Shown here: positions 44,335 through 58,662 of the stretch, piece by piece
Numbering within the stretch: position 1 is the stretch's first letter
Layout of the letters: each line of letters opens with the position of its first letter
Assembly: GCA_026874595.1 (NCBI GenBank)
Contig: CM049309.1
Coordinates: 94,324,723-94,388,722, forward strand
Length of the DNA stretch: 64,000 bases
Source: Sipunculus nudus
Taxonomy: Eukaryota; Annelida; Sipuncula; Golfingiida; Sipunculidae
Reading direction: 5' to 3'
The notes under the pieces: generated by a model
Databases searched by the model: none
Told to the model about the DNA's origin: nothing
What the model saw: only the letters and a program-made list of their open reading frames with translations
Program-made: the position numbers and the translations under genes

Positions 44335-47300
44335 ACGTTTTTGATCACAACCTGGCGGCGATGTAAGCCTATAAGCATTGTATATACTTTCAATATACTA
44401 CGTTATAACATGGCGGCAATATAAGCCTATAAGCATTGTATTTACTGTACAATATACTACGTTTTAACATGGCGGCAATATAAGCCTATAAGCGTTGTAT
44501 ATACTATACAATATACAACGTTATAACATGGCGGCAATATAAGCCTATAAGCGTTGTATATACTATACAATATACTACGTTATAACATGGCGGCAATATA
44601 AGCCTATAAGCATTGTACTTACTGTACAATATACTACGTTATAACATGGCGGCAACATAAGCCTATAAGCATTGTACATACTATACAATATAGTACGTTA
44701 TAACATGGCGGCAATATAAGCCTATAAGCATTGTATTTACTGTACAATATACTACGTTATAACATGGCGGCAATATAAGCCTACAAGCATTGTATATACT
44801 ATACAATATACTACGTAATAATATGGCGGCAATATAAGCCTATAAGCATTGTATTTACTGTACAATATACTACGTTATAACATGGCGGCAATATAAGCCT
44901 ATAAGCATTGTACTTACTGTACAATATACTACGTTATAACATGGCGGCAATATAAGCCTACAAGCATTGTATATACTATACAATATACTACGTTATAATA
45001 TGGCGGCAATATAAGCCTATAAGCATTGTATTTACTGTACAATATACTACGTTATAACATGGCGGCAATATAAGCCTATAAGCATTGTACTTACTGTACA
45101 ATATACTACGTTATAACATGGCGGCAATATAAGCCTATAAGCATTGTATTTACTGTACAATATACTACGTTATAACATGGCGGCAATATAAGCCTATAAG
45201 CATTGTACTTACTGTACAATATACTACGTTATAACATGGCGGCAATATAAGCCTATAAGCATTGTACTTACTGTACAATATACTACGTTATAACATGGCG
45301 GCAATATAAGCCTACAAGCATTGTATATACTATACAATATACTACGTTATAACATGGCGGCAATATAAGCCTATAAGCATTGTATTTACTGTACAATATA
45401 CTACGTTATAACATGGCGGCAATATAAGCCTATAAGCATTGTACTTACTGTACAATATACTACGTTATAACATGGCGGCAATATAAGCCTATAAGCATTG
45501 TACTTACTGTACAATATACTACGTTATAACATGGCGGCAATATAAGCCTACAAGCGTTGTATATACTGTACAATATACTACGTTATAATATGGCGGCAAT
45601 ATAAGCCTACAAGCATTGTGTTTACTGTACAATATACTACGTTATAATATGGCGGCAATATAAGCCTTTAAGCATTGTGTTTACTGTACAATATACTACG
45701 TTATAACATGGCTGCAATATAAGCCTATAAGCGTTGTATATACTGTACAATATACTACGTTATAACATGGCGGCAATATAAGCCTATAAGCGTTGTATAT
45801 ACTATACAATATACTACGTTATAACATGGCGGCAATATAAGCCTATAAGCATTGTATTTACTGTACAATATACTACGTTATAACATGGCGGCAATATGAG
45901 CCTACAAGCATTGTATGTACTATACAATATACTACGTTATAACATGACGGCAATATAAGCCTACAAGCATTGTATATTCTATACAATTTACTACGTTATA
46001 GCATGGCTGCAATATAAGCCTACAAGCATTGTATATACTACGTTATAACATGGCGGCAATATAAGCCTACAAGCATTGTATATTCTATACAATTTACTAC
46101 GTAATAATATGGCGGCAATATAAGCCTATAAGCATTGTATTTACTGTACAATATACTACGTTATAACATGGCGGCAATATAAGCCTATAAGCATTGTACT
46201 TACTGTACAATATACTACGTTATAACATGGCGGCAATATAAGCCTACAAGCATTGTATATACTATACAATATACTACGTTATAATATGGCGGCAATATAA
46301 GCCTATAAGCATTGTATTTACTGTACAATATACTACGTTATAACATGGCGGCAATATAAGCCTATAAGCATTGTACTTACTGTACAATATACTACGTTAT
46401 AACATGGCGGCAATATAAGCCTATAAGCATTGTATTTACTGTACAATATACTACGTTATAACATGGCGGCAATATAAGCCTATAAGCATTGTACTTACTG
46501 TACAATATACTACGTTATAACATGGCGGCAATATAAGCCTATAAGCATTGTACTTACTGTACAATATACTACGTTATAACATGGCGGCAATATAAGCCTA
46601 CAAGCATTGTATATACTATACAATATACTACGTTATAACATGGCGGCAATATAAGCCTATAAGCATTGTATTTACTGTACAATATACTACGTTATAACAT
46701 GGCGGCAATATAAGCCTATAAGCATTGTACTTACTGTACAATATACTACGTTATAACATGGCGGCAATATAAGCCTATAAGCATTGTACTTACTGTACAA
46801 TATACTACGTTATAACATGGCGGCAATATAAGCCTACAAGCGTTGTATATACTGTACAATATACTACGTTATAATATGGCGGCAATATAAGCCTACAAGC
46901 ATTGTGTTTACTGTACAATATACTACGTTATAACATGGCTGCAATATAAGCTTATAAGCGTTGTATATACTGTACAATATACTACGTTATAACATAGCGG
47001 CAATATAAGCCTATAAGCGTTGTATATACTATACAATATACTACGTTATAACATGGCGGCAATATAAGCCTATAAGCATTGTATTTACTGTACAATATAC
47101 TACGTTATAACATGACGGCAATATAAGCCTACAAGCATTGTATATTCTATACAATTTACTACGTTATAGCATGGCTGCAATATAAGCCTACAAGCATTGT
47201 ATATACTACGTTATAACATGGCGGCAATATAAGCCTACAAGCATTGTATATTCTATACAATTTACAAAGTTATAACATTGCGGCAATATAAGCCTATAAG

Positions 47301-50300
47301 AGTTGTATATACTACGTTATAACATGGCGGCAATATAAGCCTACAAGCATTGTATATACTATACAATATACTACGTTATAACATTGCGGCAATATAAGCC
47401 TATAAGCATTGTATTTACTGTACAATATACTACGTTATAACATGGCGGCAATATAAGCCTACAAGCATTGTATATACTATACAATATACTACGTTATAAC
47501 TTGGCGGCAATATAAGCCTATAAGCGTTGTATTTACTGTACAATATACTACGTTATAACATGGCGGCAATATAAGCCTATAAGCGTTGTTTTTACTGTAC
47601 AATATACTACGTTATAACATGGCGGCAATATAAGCCTATAAGCATTGTATATTCTATACAATTTACTACGTTATAACATGGCGGCAATATAAGCCTATAA
47701 GCATTGTATATACTGTACAATATACTACGTTATAACATGGCGGCAGTATAAGCCTATAAGCATTGTATATACTGTACAATATACTACGTTATAACATGGC
47801 GGCAATATAAGCCTATAAGCGTTGTATATACTATACAATATACTACGTTATAACATGGCGGCAATATAAGCCTATAAGCATTGTACTTACTGTACAATAT
47901 ACTACGTTATAACATGGCGGCAATATAAGCCTATAAGCATTGTACATACTATACAATATACTACGTTATAACATGGCGGCAATATAAGCCTATAAGCATT
48001 GTATTTACTGTACAATATACTACGTTATAACATGGCGGCAATATAAGCCTACAAGCATTGTATATACTATACAATATACTACGTTATAATATGGCGGCAA
48101 TATAAGCCTATAAGCATTGTATTTACTGTACAATATACTACGTTATAACATGGCGGCAATATAAGCCTATAAGCATTGTACTTACTGTACAATATACTAC
48201 GTTATAACATGGCGGCAATATAAGCCTACAAGCATTGTACATACTATACAATATACTACGTTATAACATGGCGGCAATATAAGCCTATAAGCATTGTATT
48301 TACTGTACAATATACTACGATATAACATGGCGGCAATATAAGCCTATAAGCATTGTACTTACTGTACAATATACTACGTTATAACATGGCGGCAATATAA
48401 GCCTATAAGCATTGTACTTACTGTACAATATACTACGTTATAACATGGCGGCAATATAAGCCTATAAGCGTTGTATTTACTGTACAATATACTACGTTAT
48501 AACATGGCGGCAATATAAGCCTATAAGCATTGTACTTACTGTACAATATACTACGTTATAACATGGCGGCAATATAAGCCTATAAGCATTGTACTTACTG
48601 TACAATATACTACGTTATAACATGGCGGCAATATAAGCCTACAAGCATTGTATATACTATACAATATACTACGTTATAACATGGCGGCAATATAAGCCTA
48701 TAAGCATTGTATTTACTGTACAATATACTACGTTATAACATGGCGGCAATATAAGCCTACAAGCATTGTATATACTATACAATATACTACGTTATAATAT
48801 GGCGGCAATATAAGCCTATAAGCATTGTATTTACTGTACAATATACTACGTTATAACATGGCGGCAATATAAGCCTACAAGCATTGTACTTACTGTACAA
48901 TATACTACGTTATAACATGGCGGCAATATAAGCCTACAAGCATTGTACATACTATACAATATACTACGTTATAACATGGCGGCAATATAAGCCTATAAGC
49001 ATTGTATTTACTGTACAATATACTACGATATAACATGGCGGCAATATAAGCCTATAAGCATTGTACTTACTGTACAATATACTACGTTATAACATGGCGG
49101 CAATATAAGCCTATAAGCATTGTACTTACTGTACAATATACTACGTTATAACATGGCGGCAATATAAACCTATAAGCGTTGTATTTACTGTACAATATAC
49201 TACGTTATAACATGGCGGCAATATAAGCCTATAAGCATTGTACTTACTGTACAATATACTACGTTATAACATGGCGGCAATATAAGCCTATAAGCATTGT
49301 ACTTACTGTACAATATACTACGTTATAACATGGCGGCAATATAAGCCTACAAGCATTGTATATACTATACAATATACTACGTTATAACATGGCGGCAATA
49401 TAAGCCTACAAGCATTGTATATACTATACAATATACTACGTTATAATATGGCGGCAATATAAGCCTATAAGCATTGTATTTACTGTACAATATACTACGT
49501 TATAACATGGCGGCAATATAAGCCTATAAGCATTGTACTTACTGTACAATATACTACGTTATAACATGGCGGCAATATAAGCCTACAAGCATTGTATATA
49601 CTATACAATATACTACGTTATAATATGGCGGCAATATAAGCCTATAAGCATTGTATTTACTGTACAATATACTACGTTATAACATGGCGGCAATATAAGC
49701 CTATAAGCATTGTACTTACTGTACAATATACTACGTTATAACATGGCGGCAATATAAGCCTATAAGCATTGTATTTACTGTACAATATACTACGTTATAA
49801 CATGGCGGCAATATAAGCCTATAAGCATTGTACTTACTGTACAATATACTACGTTATAACATGGCGGCAATATAAGCCTATAAGCATTGTACTTACTGTA
49901 CAATATACTACGTTATAACATGGCGGCAATATAAGCCTACAAGCGTTGTATATACTGTACAATATACTACGTTATAATATGGCGGCAATATAAGCCTACA
50001 AGCATTGTGTTTACTGTACAATATACTACGTTATAATATGGCGGCAATATAAGCCTTTAAGCATTGTGTTTACTGTACAATATACTACGTTATAACATGG
50101 CTGCAATATAAGCCTATAAGCGTTGTATATACTGTACAATATACTACGTTATAACATGGCGGCAATATAAGCCTATAAGCGTTGTATATACTATACAATA
50201 TACTACGTTATAACATGGCGGCAATATAAGCCTATAAGCATTGTATTTACTGTACAATATACTACGTTATAACATGGCGGCAATATGAGCCTACAAGCAT

Positions 50301-53300
50301 TGTATGTACTATACAATATACTACGTTATAACATGACGGCAATATAAGCCTACAAGCATTGTATATTCTATACAATTTACTACGTTATAGCATGGCTGCA
50401 ATATAAGCCTACAAGCATTGTATATACTACGTTATAACATGGCGGCAATATAAGCCTACAAGCATTGTATATTCTATACAATTTACTACGTTATAACATT
50501 GCGGCAATATAAGCCTATAAAAGTTGTATATACTACGTTATAACATGGCGGCAATATAAGCCTACAAGCATTGTATATACTATACAATATACTACGTTAT
50601 AACATTGCGGCAATATAAGCCTATAAGCATTGTATTTACTGTACAATATACTACGTTATAACATGGCGGCAATATAAGCCTACAAGCATTGTATATACTA
50701 TACAATATACTACGTTATAACTTGGCGGCAATATAAGCCTATAAGCGTTGTATTTACTGTACAATATACTACGTTATAACATGGCGGCAATATAAGCCTA
50801 TAAGCGTTGTTTTTACTGTACAATATACTACGTTATAACATGGCGGCAATATAAGCCTACAAGCATTGTATATTCTATACAATTTACTACGTTATAACAT
50901 GGCGGCAATATAAGCCTATAAGCATTGTATATACTGTACAATATACTACGTTATAACATGGCGGCAGTATAAGCCTATAAGCATTGTATATACTGTACAA
51001 TATACTACGTTATAACATGGCGGCAATATAAGCCTATAAGCGTTGTATATACTATACAATATACTACGTTATAACATGGCGGCAATATAAGCCTATAAGC
51101 ATTGTACTTACTGTACAATATACTACGTTATAACATGGCGGCAATATAAGCCTATAAGCATTGTACATACTATACAATATACTACGTTATAACATGGCGG
51201 CAATATAAGCCTATAAGCATTGTATTTACTGTACAATATACTACGTTATAACATGGCGGCAATATAAGCCTACAAGCATTGTATATACTATACAATATAC
51301 TACGTTATAATATGGCGGCAATATAAGCCTATAAGCATTGTATTTACTGTACAATATACTACGTTATAACATGGCGGCAATATAAGCCTATAAGCATTGT
51401 ACTTACTGTACAATATACTACGTTATAACATGGCGGCAATATAAGCCTACAAGCATTGTACATACTATACAATATACTACGTTATAACATGGCGGCAATA
51501 TAAGCCTATAAGCATTGTATTTACTGTACAATATACTACGATATAACATGGCGCCAATATAAGCCTATAAGCATTGTACTTACTGTACAATATACTACGT
51601 TATAACATGGCGGCAATATAAGCCTATAAGCATTGTATTTACTGTACAATATACTACGTTATAACATGGCGGCAATATAAGCCTATAAGCATTGTACTTA
51701 CTGTACAATATACTACGTTATAACATGGCGGCAATATAAGCCTATAAGCATTGTACTTACTGTACAATATACTACGTTATAACAAAGCGGCAATATAAGC
51801 CTACAAGCATTGTATATACTATACAATATACTACGTTATAACATGGCGGCAATATAAGCCTATAAGCATTGTATTTACTGTACAATATACTACGTTATAA
51901 CATGGCGGCAATATAAGCCTACAAGCATTGTATATACTATACAATATACTACGTTATAATATGGCGGCAATATAAGCCTACAAGCATTGTGTTTACTGTA
52001 CAATATACTACGTTATAATATGGCGGCAATATAAGCCTTTAAGCATTGTGTTTACTGTACAATATACTACGTTATAACATGGCTGCAATATAAGCCTATA
52101 AGCGTTGTATATACTGTACAATATACTACGTTATAACATGGCGGCAATATAAGCCTATAAGCGTTGTATATACTATACAATATACTACGTTATAACATGG
52201 CGGCAATATAAGCCTATAAGCATTGTATTTACTGTACAATATACTACGTTATAACATGGCGGCAATATGAGCCTACAAGCATTGTATATACTATACAATA
52301 TACTACGTTGTAACATGACGGCAATATAAGCCTACAAGCATTGTATATTCTATACAATTTACTACGTTATAGCATGGCTGCAATATAAGCCTACAAGCAT
52401 TGTATATACTACGTTATAACATGGCGGCAATATAAGCCTACAAGCATTGTATATTCTATACAATTTACTACGTTATAACATTGCGGCAATATAAGCCTAT
52501 AAGCGTTGTATATACTACGTTATAACATGGCGGCAATATAAGCCTACAAGCATTGTATATACTATACAATATACTACGTTATAACATTGCGGCAATATAA
52601 GCCTATAAGCGTTGTATTTACTGTACAATATACTACGTTATAACATGGCGGCAATATAAGCCTACAAGCATTGTATATACTATACAATATACTACGTTAT
52701 AACTTGGCGGCAATATAAGCCTATAAGCGTTGTATTTACTGTACAATATACTACGTTATAACATGGCTGCAATATAAGCCTATAAGCGTTGTATATACTG
52801 TACAATATACTACGTTATAACATGGCGGCAATATAAGCCTATAAGCGTTGTATATACTATACAATATACTACGTTATAACATGGCGGCAATATAAGCCTA
52901 TAAGCATTGTATTTACTGTACAATATACTACGTTATAACATGGCGGCAATATGAGCCTACAAGCATTGTATATACTATACAATATACTACGTTGTAACAT
53001 GACGGCAATATAAGCCTACAAGCATTGTATATTCTATACAATTTACTACGTTATAGCATGGCTGCAATATAAGCCTACAAGCATTGTATATACTACGTTA
53101 TAACATGGCGGCAATATAAGCCTACAAGCATTGTATATTCTATACAATTTACTACGTTATAACATTGCGGCAATATAAGCCTATAAGCGTTGTATATACT
53201 ACGTTATAACATGGCGGCAATATAAGCCTACAAGCATTGTATATACTATACAATATACTACGTTATAACATTGCGGCAATATAAGCCTATAAGCGTTGTA

Positions 53301-56300
53301 TTTACTGTACAATATACTACGTTATAACATGGCGGCAATATAAGCCTACAAGCATTGTATATACTATACAATATACTACGTTATAACTTGGCGGCAATAT
53401 AAGCCTATAAGCGTTGTATTTACTGTACAATATACTACGTTATAACATGGCGGCAATATAAGCCTACAAGCATTGTATATACTATACAATATACTACGTT
53501 ATAACATGGCGGCAATATAAGCCTACAAGCGTTGTACTTACTGTACAATATACTACGTTATAACATGACGGCAATATAAGCCTATAAGCATTGTACTTAC
53601 TGTACAATATACTACGTTATAACATGGCGGCAATATAAGCCTACAAGCATTGTATATTCTATACAATTTACTACGTTATAACATGGCGGCAATATAAGCC
53701 TATAAGCATTGTATATACTGTACAATATACTACGTTATAACATGGCGGCAGTATAAGCCTATAAGCATTGTATATACTGTACAATATACTACGTTATAAC
53801 ATGGCGGCAATATAAGCCTATAAGCGTTGTATATACTGTACAATATACTACGTTATAACATGGCGGCAATATAAGCCTATAAGCGTTGTATATACTGTAC
53901 AATATACTACGTTATGACATGGCGGCAATTTAAGCCTATAAGCATTGTATTTACTGTACAATATACTACGTTATAACATGGCGGCAATTTAAGCCTACAA
54001 GCATTGTATATACTATACAATATACTACGTTATAACATGGCGGCAATATAAGCCTATAAGCGTTGTATATACTGTACAATATACTACGTTATAACATGGC
54101 GGCAATATAAGCCTATAAGCATTGTATATACTATACAATATACTACGTTATAACATGGCGGCAATATAAGCCTATAAGCGTTGTATTTACTGTACAATAT
54201 ACTACGTTATAACATGGCGGCAATATAAGCCTATAAGCGTTGTATATACTGTACAATATACTACGTTATAACATGGCGGCAATATAAGCCTATAAGCGTT
54301 GTATATACTGTACAATATACTACGTTATAATATGGCGGCAATATAAGCCTATAAGCGTTGTATATACTGTACAATATACTACGTTATAATATGGCGGCAA
54401 TATAAGCCTATAAGCGTTGTATATACTGTACAATATACTACGTTATAACATGGCGGCAATATAAGCCTATAAGCGTTGTATATACTGTACAATATACTAC
54501 GTTATAACATGGCGGCAATATAAGCCTACAAGCGTTGTATATACTGTACAATATACTACGTTATAACATGGCGGCAATATAAGCCTATAAGCGTTCTAAA
54601 TACTGTACAATATACTACGTTATAACATGGCGGCAATATAAGCCTACAAGCGTTGTATATACTATACAATATACTACGTTATAACATGGCGGCAATATAA
54701 GCCTATAAGCGTTGTATATACTGTACAATATACTACGTTATAACAAAGCGGCAATATAAGCCTACAAGCATTGTATATACTATACAATATACTACGTTAT
54801 AACATGGCGGCAATATAAGCCTATAAGCGTTGTATATACTGTACAATATACTACGTAATAACATTGCGGCAATATAGGCCTATAAGCATTGTACTTACTG
54901 TACAATATACTACGTTATAACATGGCGGCAATATAAGCCTATAAGCGTTGTATATACTGTACAATATACTACGTTATAACATGGCGGCAATATAAGCCTA
55001 TAAGCGTTGTATATACTAGACAATATACTACGTTATAACATGGCGGCAATATAAGCCTATAAGCGTTGTATATACTATACAATATACTACGTTATAACAT
55101 GGCGGCAATATAAGCCTATAAGCGTTGTATATACTGTACAATATACTACGTTATAACATTGCGGCAATATAAGCCTATAAGCGTTGTATATACTATACAA
55201 TATACTACGTTATAACATTGCGGCAATATAAGCCTATAAGCGTTGTATATACTGTACAATATACTACGTTATAATATGGCGGCAATATAAGCCTATAAGC
55301 GTTGTATTTACTGTACAATATACTACGTTATAACATGGCGGCAATATAAGCCTATAAGCGTTGTATTTACTGTACAATATACTACGTTATAACATGGCGG
55401 CAATATAAGCCTATAAGCGTTGTATATACTATACAATATACTACGTTATAACATGGCGGCAATATAAGCCTATAAGCATTGTATTTACTGTACAATATAC
55501 TACGTTATAACATGGCGGCAATATAAGCCTATAAGCGTTGTATATACTGTACAATATACTACGTTATAACATGGCGGCAATATAAGCCTATAAGCGTTGT
55601 ATATACTGTACAATATACTACGTTATAATATGGCGGCAATATAAGCCTTTAAGCGTTGTATATACTGTACAATATACTACGTTATAACATGGCGGCAATA
55701 TAAGCCTATAAGCATTGTATTTACTGTACAATATACTACGTTATAACATGGCGGCAATATAAGCCTATAAGCGTTGTATATACTGTACAATATACTACAT
55801 TATAACATGGCGGCAATATAAGCCTATAAGCATTGTATTTACTGTACAATATACTACGTTATAACATGGCGGCAATATAAGCCTATAAGCGTTGTATATA
55901 CTGTACAATATACTACGTTATAACATGGCTGCAATATAAGCCTATAAGCGTTGTATATACTACGTTATAACATGGCGGCAATATAAGCCTATAAGCGTTG
56001 TATATACTACGTTATAACATGGCGGCAATATAAGCCTATAAGCATTGTATTTACTGTACAATATACTACGTTATAACATGGCGGCAATATAAGCCTATAA
56101 GCGTTGTATATACTGTACAATATACTACGTTATAACATGGCGGCAATATAAGCCTATAAGCGTTGTATATACTGTACAATATACTACGTTATAACATGGC
56201 GGCAATATAAGCCTATAAGCGTTGTATATACTACGTTATAACATGGCGGCAATATAAGCCTATAAGCGTTGTATATACTACGTTATAACATGACGGCAAT

Positions 56301-56350
56301 ATAAGCCTATAAGCGTTGTATTTACTGTACAATATACTACATTTTATAAC
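44335..56350. repeat. 59-bp satellite, ~200 units (12.0 kb), inside an intron
   Basis: The unit contains 'atatactacgttataacatg', 'gcggcaatataagcctataa' and 'gcattgtatttactgtaca'. Each unit has the perfect 8-bp palindrome GTTATAAC and an inverted repeat ATTGTA-N7-TACAAT. Variants differ at TATAAG/TACAAG, GCATTG/GCGTTG and TTTACTG/CTTACTG/TATACTA. A 47-bp short unit lacks 12 bp ('gtacaatatact'). Longer segments are duplicated: the marker 'gcatggctgcaat' occurs at 46001, 47169, 50390, 52372 and 53056, and 'tacgtaataatatgg' at about 44812 and 46098. The first unit is diverged and the right third is dominated by GCGTTG units. No frame is open, because the unit contains TAA in plus frames. It lies between exons b and c of the PAM2-motif gene. 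Confidence 0.96.
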
Positions 56351-56872
56351 ACGAACAGACGAAAACATTTGTCTGCCGTTAAAAGACGTCATCTTATTAT
56401 CTACACGTACATTTGTGTGCTTGATAATAGGGATCTTTGGTGATAGGTTATCCTGTTCTGTGACACTTTAAGTATACTGTTTACTATATTTCACGTCCAT
56501 ATTTCAGATGTACTTTAAAGAAAAATATAAAGGTATTTACATGTTTTCCAACAATTTCTATTGCTGATACCAAGTTCTAGGGGACTCTTTATAGAGGCAA
56601 GGAAAGCATTGGTTTCACAAAGCAAAAGATTGTAAATAAATGTACATAATCTTTATTTGTCGCATTTATTCGGGTGTTATATTGATCGATATTAGTTATT
56701 TTAGAAAATAAATATCGGCCGTGACATCCACAAGCATACTCGTAATGAATTCAAAAACTGAACCGATTATGTAGAAATATCGCGAGAATAAAAGTGATCT
56801 GCTAAACTCCGGTCCTGCGAATGGAGTATGGCAGCTTCCTTAGTGCCACCTGGTGTGTTTGACGAGACCTAC
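56351..56872 (-). other. intron sequence between the satellite and exon b
   Basis: AT-rich unique-looking sequence. The donor of exon b, AAG|GTAGGT, lies at 56873/56872. Nothing else is seen. Confidence 0.6.
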
Positions 56873-57166
56873 CTTGGTATCAGTCTGGGTGGCTGCTGGC
56901 TTACATTGCAGACTGCCGACACGTTCAGTAGGGGTATGGACGAGGTACTCTGCCAGAATGTCCTGCGCGCTCCCCTCACAATGCCCGCGTTGTTTCCATG
57001 TAAGGTTCTGACGCCTTCCGATCACCCCGGGTTCTCCTACTGAGTTTTCGTTAAGTTTTGTTGAACAAAAGCACTCTGTCCACAGCGCCCTCACCCGGTC
57101 GCTCAAGACACTACCAACTACTTTTCCAAGTTCATGGTCGACTGCAAGAGGTACTGAGGACTTCTC
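56873..57166 (-). CDS. PAM2-motif protein, internal exon b
   Basis: 294 bp, phase 0 at both ends, encoding residues 89-186. It begins 'EKSSVPLAVDHELGKVVGSV', has 'ALWTECFCSTK' and 'GSAQDILAEYL' further on, and ends 'CKPAATQTDTK'. Acceptor is 'tgcctctacag' ending at 57167. The alternating hydrophobic pattern suggests a small folded, mainly helical domain that I cannot name. The exon ends in a TQT motif (181-183) of the type bound by dynein light chain LC8. Confidence 0.8.
56882..56890 (-). other. TQT motif 2 (possible LC8-binding site)
   Basis: Codes for Thr-Gln-Thr within 'PAATQTDTK'. The LC8 consensus centres on TQT. Flanking Ala-Ala and Asp are compatible. Confidence 0.45.
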
Positions 57167-58195
57167 CTGTAGAGGCATTGTGCGTAAACATCAGTAAAAG
57201 GCAGCATCCTATATAGCGATTTCTCCTTATACGACAAAGATATAAAAATATAACATGAAATCCAAATGATTTGGTACACCTGCACGCCATCTGTCGGAGG
57301 TACTACTAATTAAGATATATGGTGGTGGGTGTTTATTGATGTGGATATATATTTGCCACTTCTGAAATAAGTTGCGATGTACGCTACGGGTGATAGATTA
57401 CAGATATTAACCTGTATAGTTATTCTTCCTTTTAGCAAAAAAAAAAAAAATAGCATTGTAACCTGAAGATACACAACTGTCCAGTAAAACAACAAACTAT
57501 TATTATGTGTCCACCAAAATAAAAAGAAATAACGGGCCTTTACCGCCATTTTTTAAAATTGAAGTAAGCCTTTTTAAACTGACTTTTAACCACGTTATTT
57601 GTATCAGCTACCAGTTGTACATAATTAATCCTTTTAAGTAAAAAGTTATCATGAGGTACAATATTGGCCGATTCAGTTGGGGGGGGGGGGGGGGGGGACA
57701 CAAAGGTCGAGGAAAGTAGCATATTTACTCATGGTAGTACATCAGTAAAATTAATATTCTCCTTTTTCGCCTTTATTGGCCATACCCCTCTCTACTTGAA
57801 ATGTAAACATTGATCATTGGGCGCCAACCTGGGAACATTAGAATTTCGTGTTAAAGAACACGAGCGGAGCAAAAAAAAAAAGTGGTTTAGTTTAGTCCGG
57901 GGGAGAAGGGGGGGGGGGGGGGTGCAAAACGGCCTCTCCCGTTAGATCCCCGGCTAATACTTTAATCAAATTAAAGATCTCATTTGGATCTCATTTGGGT
58001 TTCTATGTATACTTTTACTACTGTTACATGGGTTGTTATTATAAGTGATAATGGATGGCTTTAGGCTGTCAAAGCCAAGCTAGACGCCAGCACTGGGTGG
58101 CTAGAGTTATGGGGATCACCTCAAAATATCAGTTGTTAAAACGTTAGATCATGGTGGTATAATATAGCCTTGGTAAAATGGATGAGTGTTCTGAC
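57167..58195 (-). other. intron of the PAM2-motif gene (1,029 bp)
   Basis: The donor CAG|GTCAGA is at 58196/58195. It contains two poly(G) runs (about 57679-57697 and 57910-57922) and short poly(A) runs. No other feature is seen. Confidence 0.75.
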
Positions 58196-58460
58196 CTGGA
58201 AGACGAGAACTAGTTCATTGTCCATATTGTCCGTCTGCGTCCCTCGGTTCACGCCGGTGGGCTGTGTCGGTTCGGGGTCGATCGGTGTAGCGTGGTTGCC
58301 TTTCAGTGAGTCCAGGTACAGGCGGTACCTGAACGTGTGATGTTCCACGATGTCGCTGATGTTCGGGACGGCCAGGAATAAGTTCCATTCTGACGGGGAT
58401 GCTCCCGGTGAATGTTCCAGCTTCACAGGTCTCTGACACTGCGTCAACCCCCGAAAAGAT
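58196..58460 (-). CDS. PAM2-motif protein, most 5' exon found (partial gene)
   Basis: 265 bp, encoding 88 residues after one leading base, so at least one more upstream exon must exist. The peptide starts 'SFRGLTQCQRPVKLEH', contains 'SEWNLFLAVPNISDIVEHH' and 'FRYRLYLDSLKGN', and ends 'RGTQTDNMDNELVLVFQ'. Acceptor is 'ttctctgtgcag' ending at 58461. The second open frame over the same bases is rejected because it does not join the next exon in frame. The region reads like a folded domain that I do not recognise. No candidate for the preceding exon was found up to 64000. Confidence 0.76.
58232..58240 (-). other. TQT motif 1 (possible LC8-binding site)
   Basis: Codes for Thr-Gln-Thr (residues 74-76) within 'NRGTQTDN', close to the classical LC8 ligand pattern with a basic residue two positions before TQT. 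It lies in a Pro/Thr-rich linker between two apparently folded segments. Confidence 0.55.
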
Positions 58461-58660
58461 CTGCACAGAGAAAATAACGTTACTCATCATGAACAACACG
58501 TGGTATATGATGTGTTAAGAAGTATTCATCACACCCCCCCCCCCCCAACTAAGGGGCCGTGGTTGTTTGTGTGTGTATGACTGTGTGTAGGTGTATGTGT
58601 AGTTATGTGCGAATGTGCGATTGAGCATACAACTGTATCTCCTGCAAGTTATGTCGCGTT
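58461..58660 (-). other. sequence between exon a and the 42-bp array
   Basis: Contains a poly(C) run at about 58535-58548 and a (GT)-rich patch at about 58567-58615. It is presumably the 3' end of an upstream intron. Confidence 0.5.
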
Positions 58661-58662
58661 CC

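Noticed and set aside
58215-58499. Second minus-strand frame ('IFSGVDAVSETCEAG') over exon a
   Set aside because: It does not join exon b in phase with the observed donor, and its downstream part is low-complexity.
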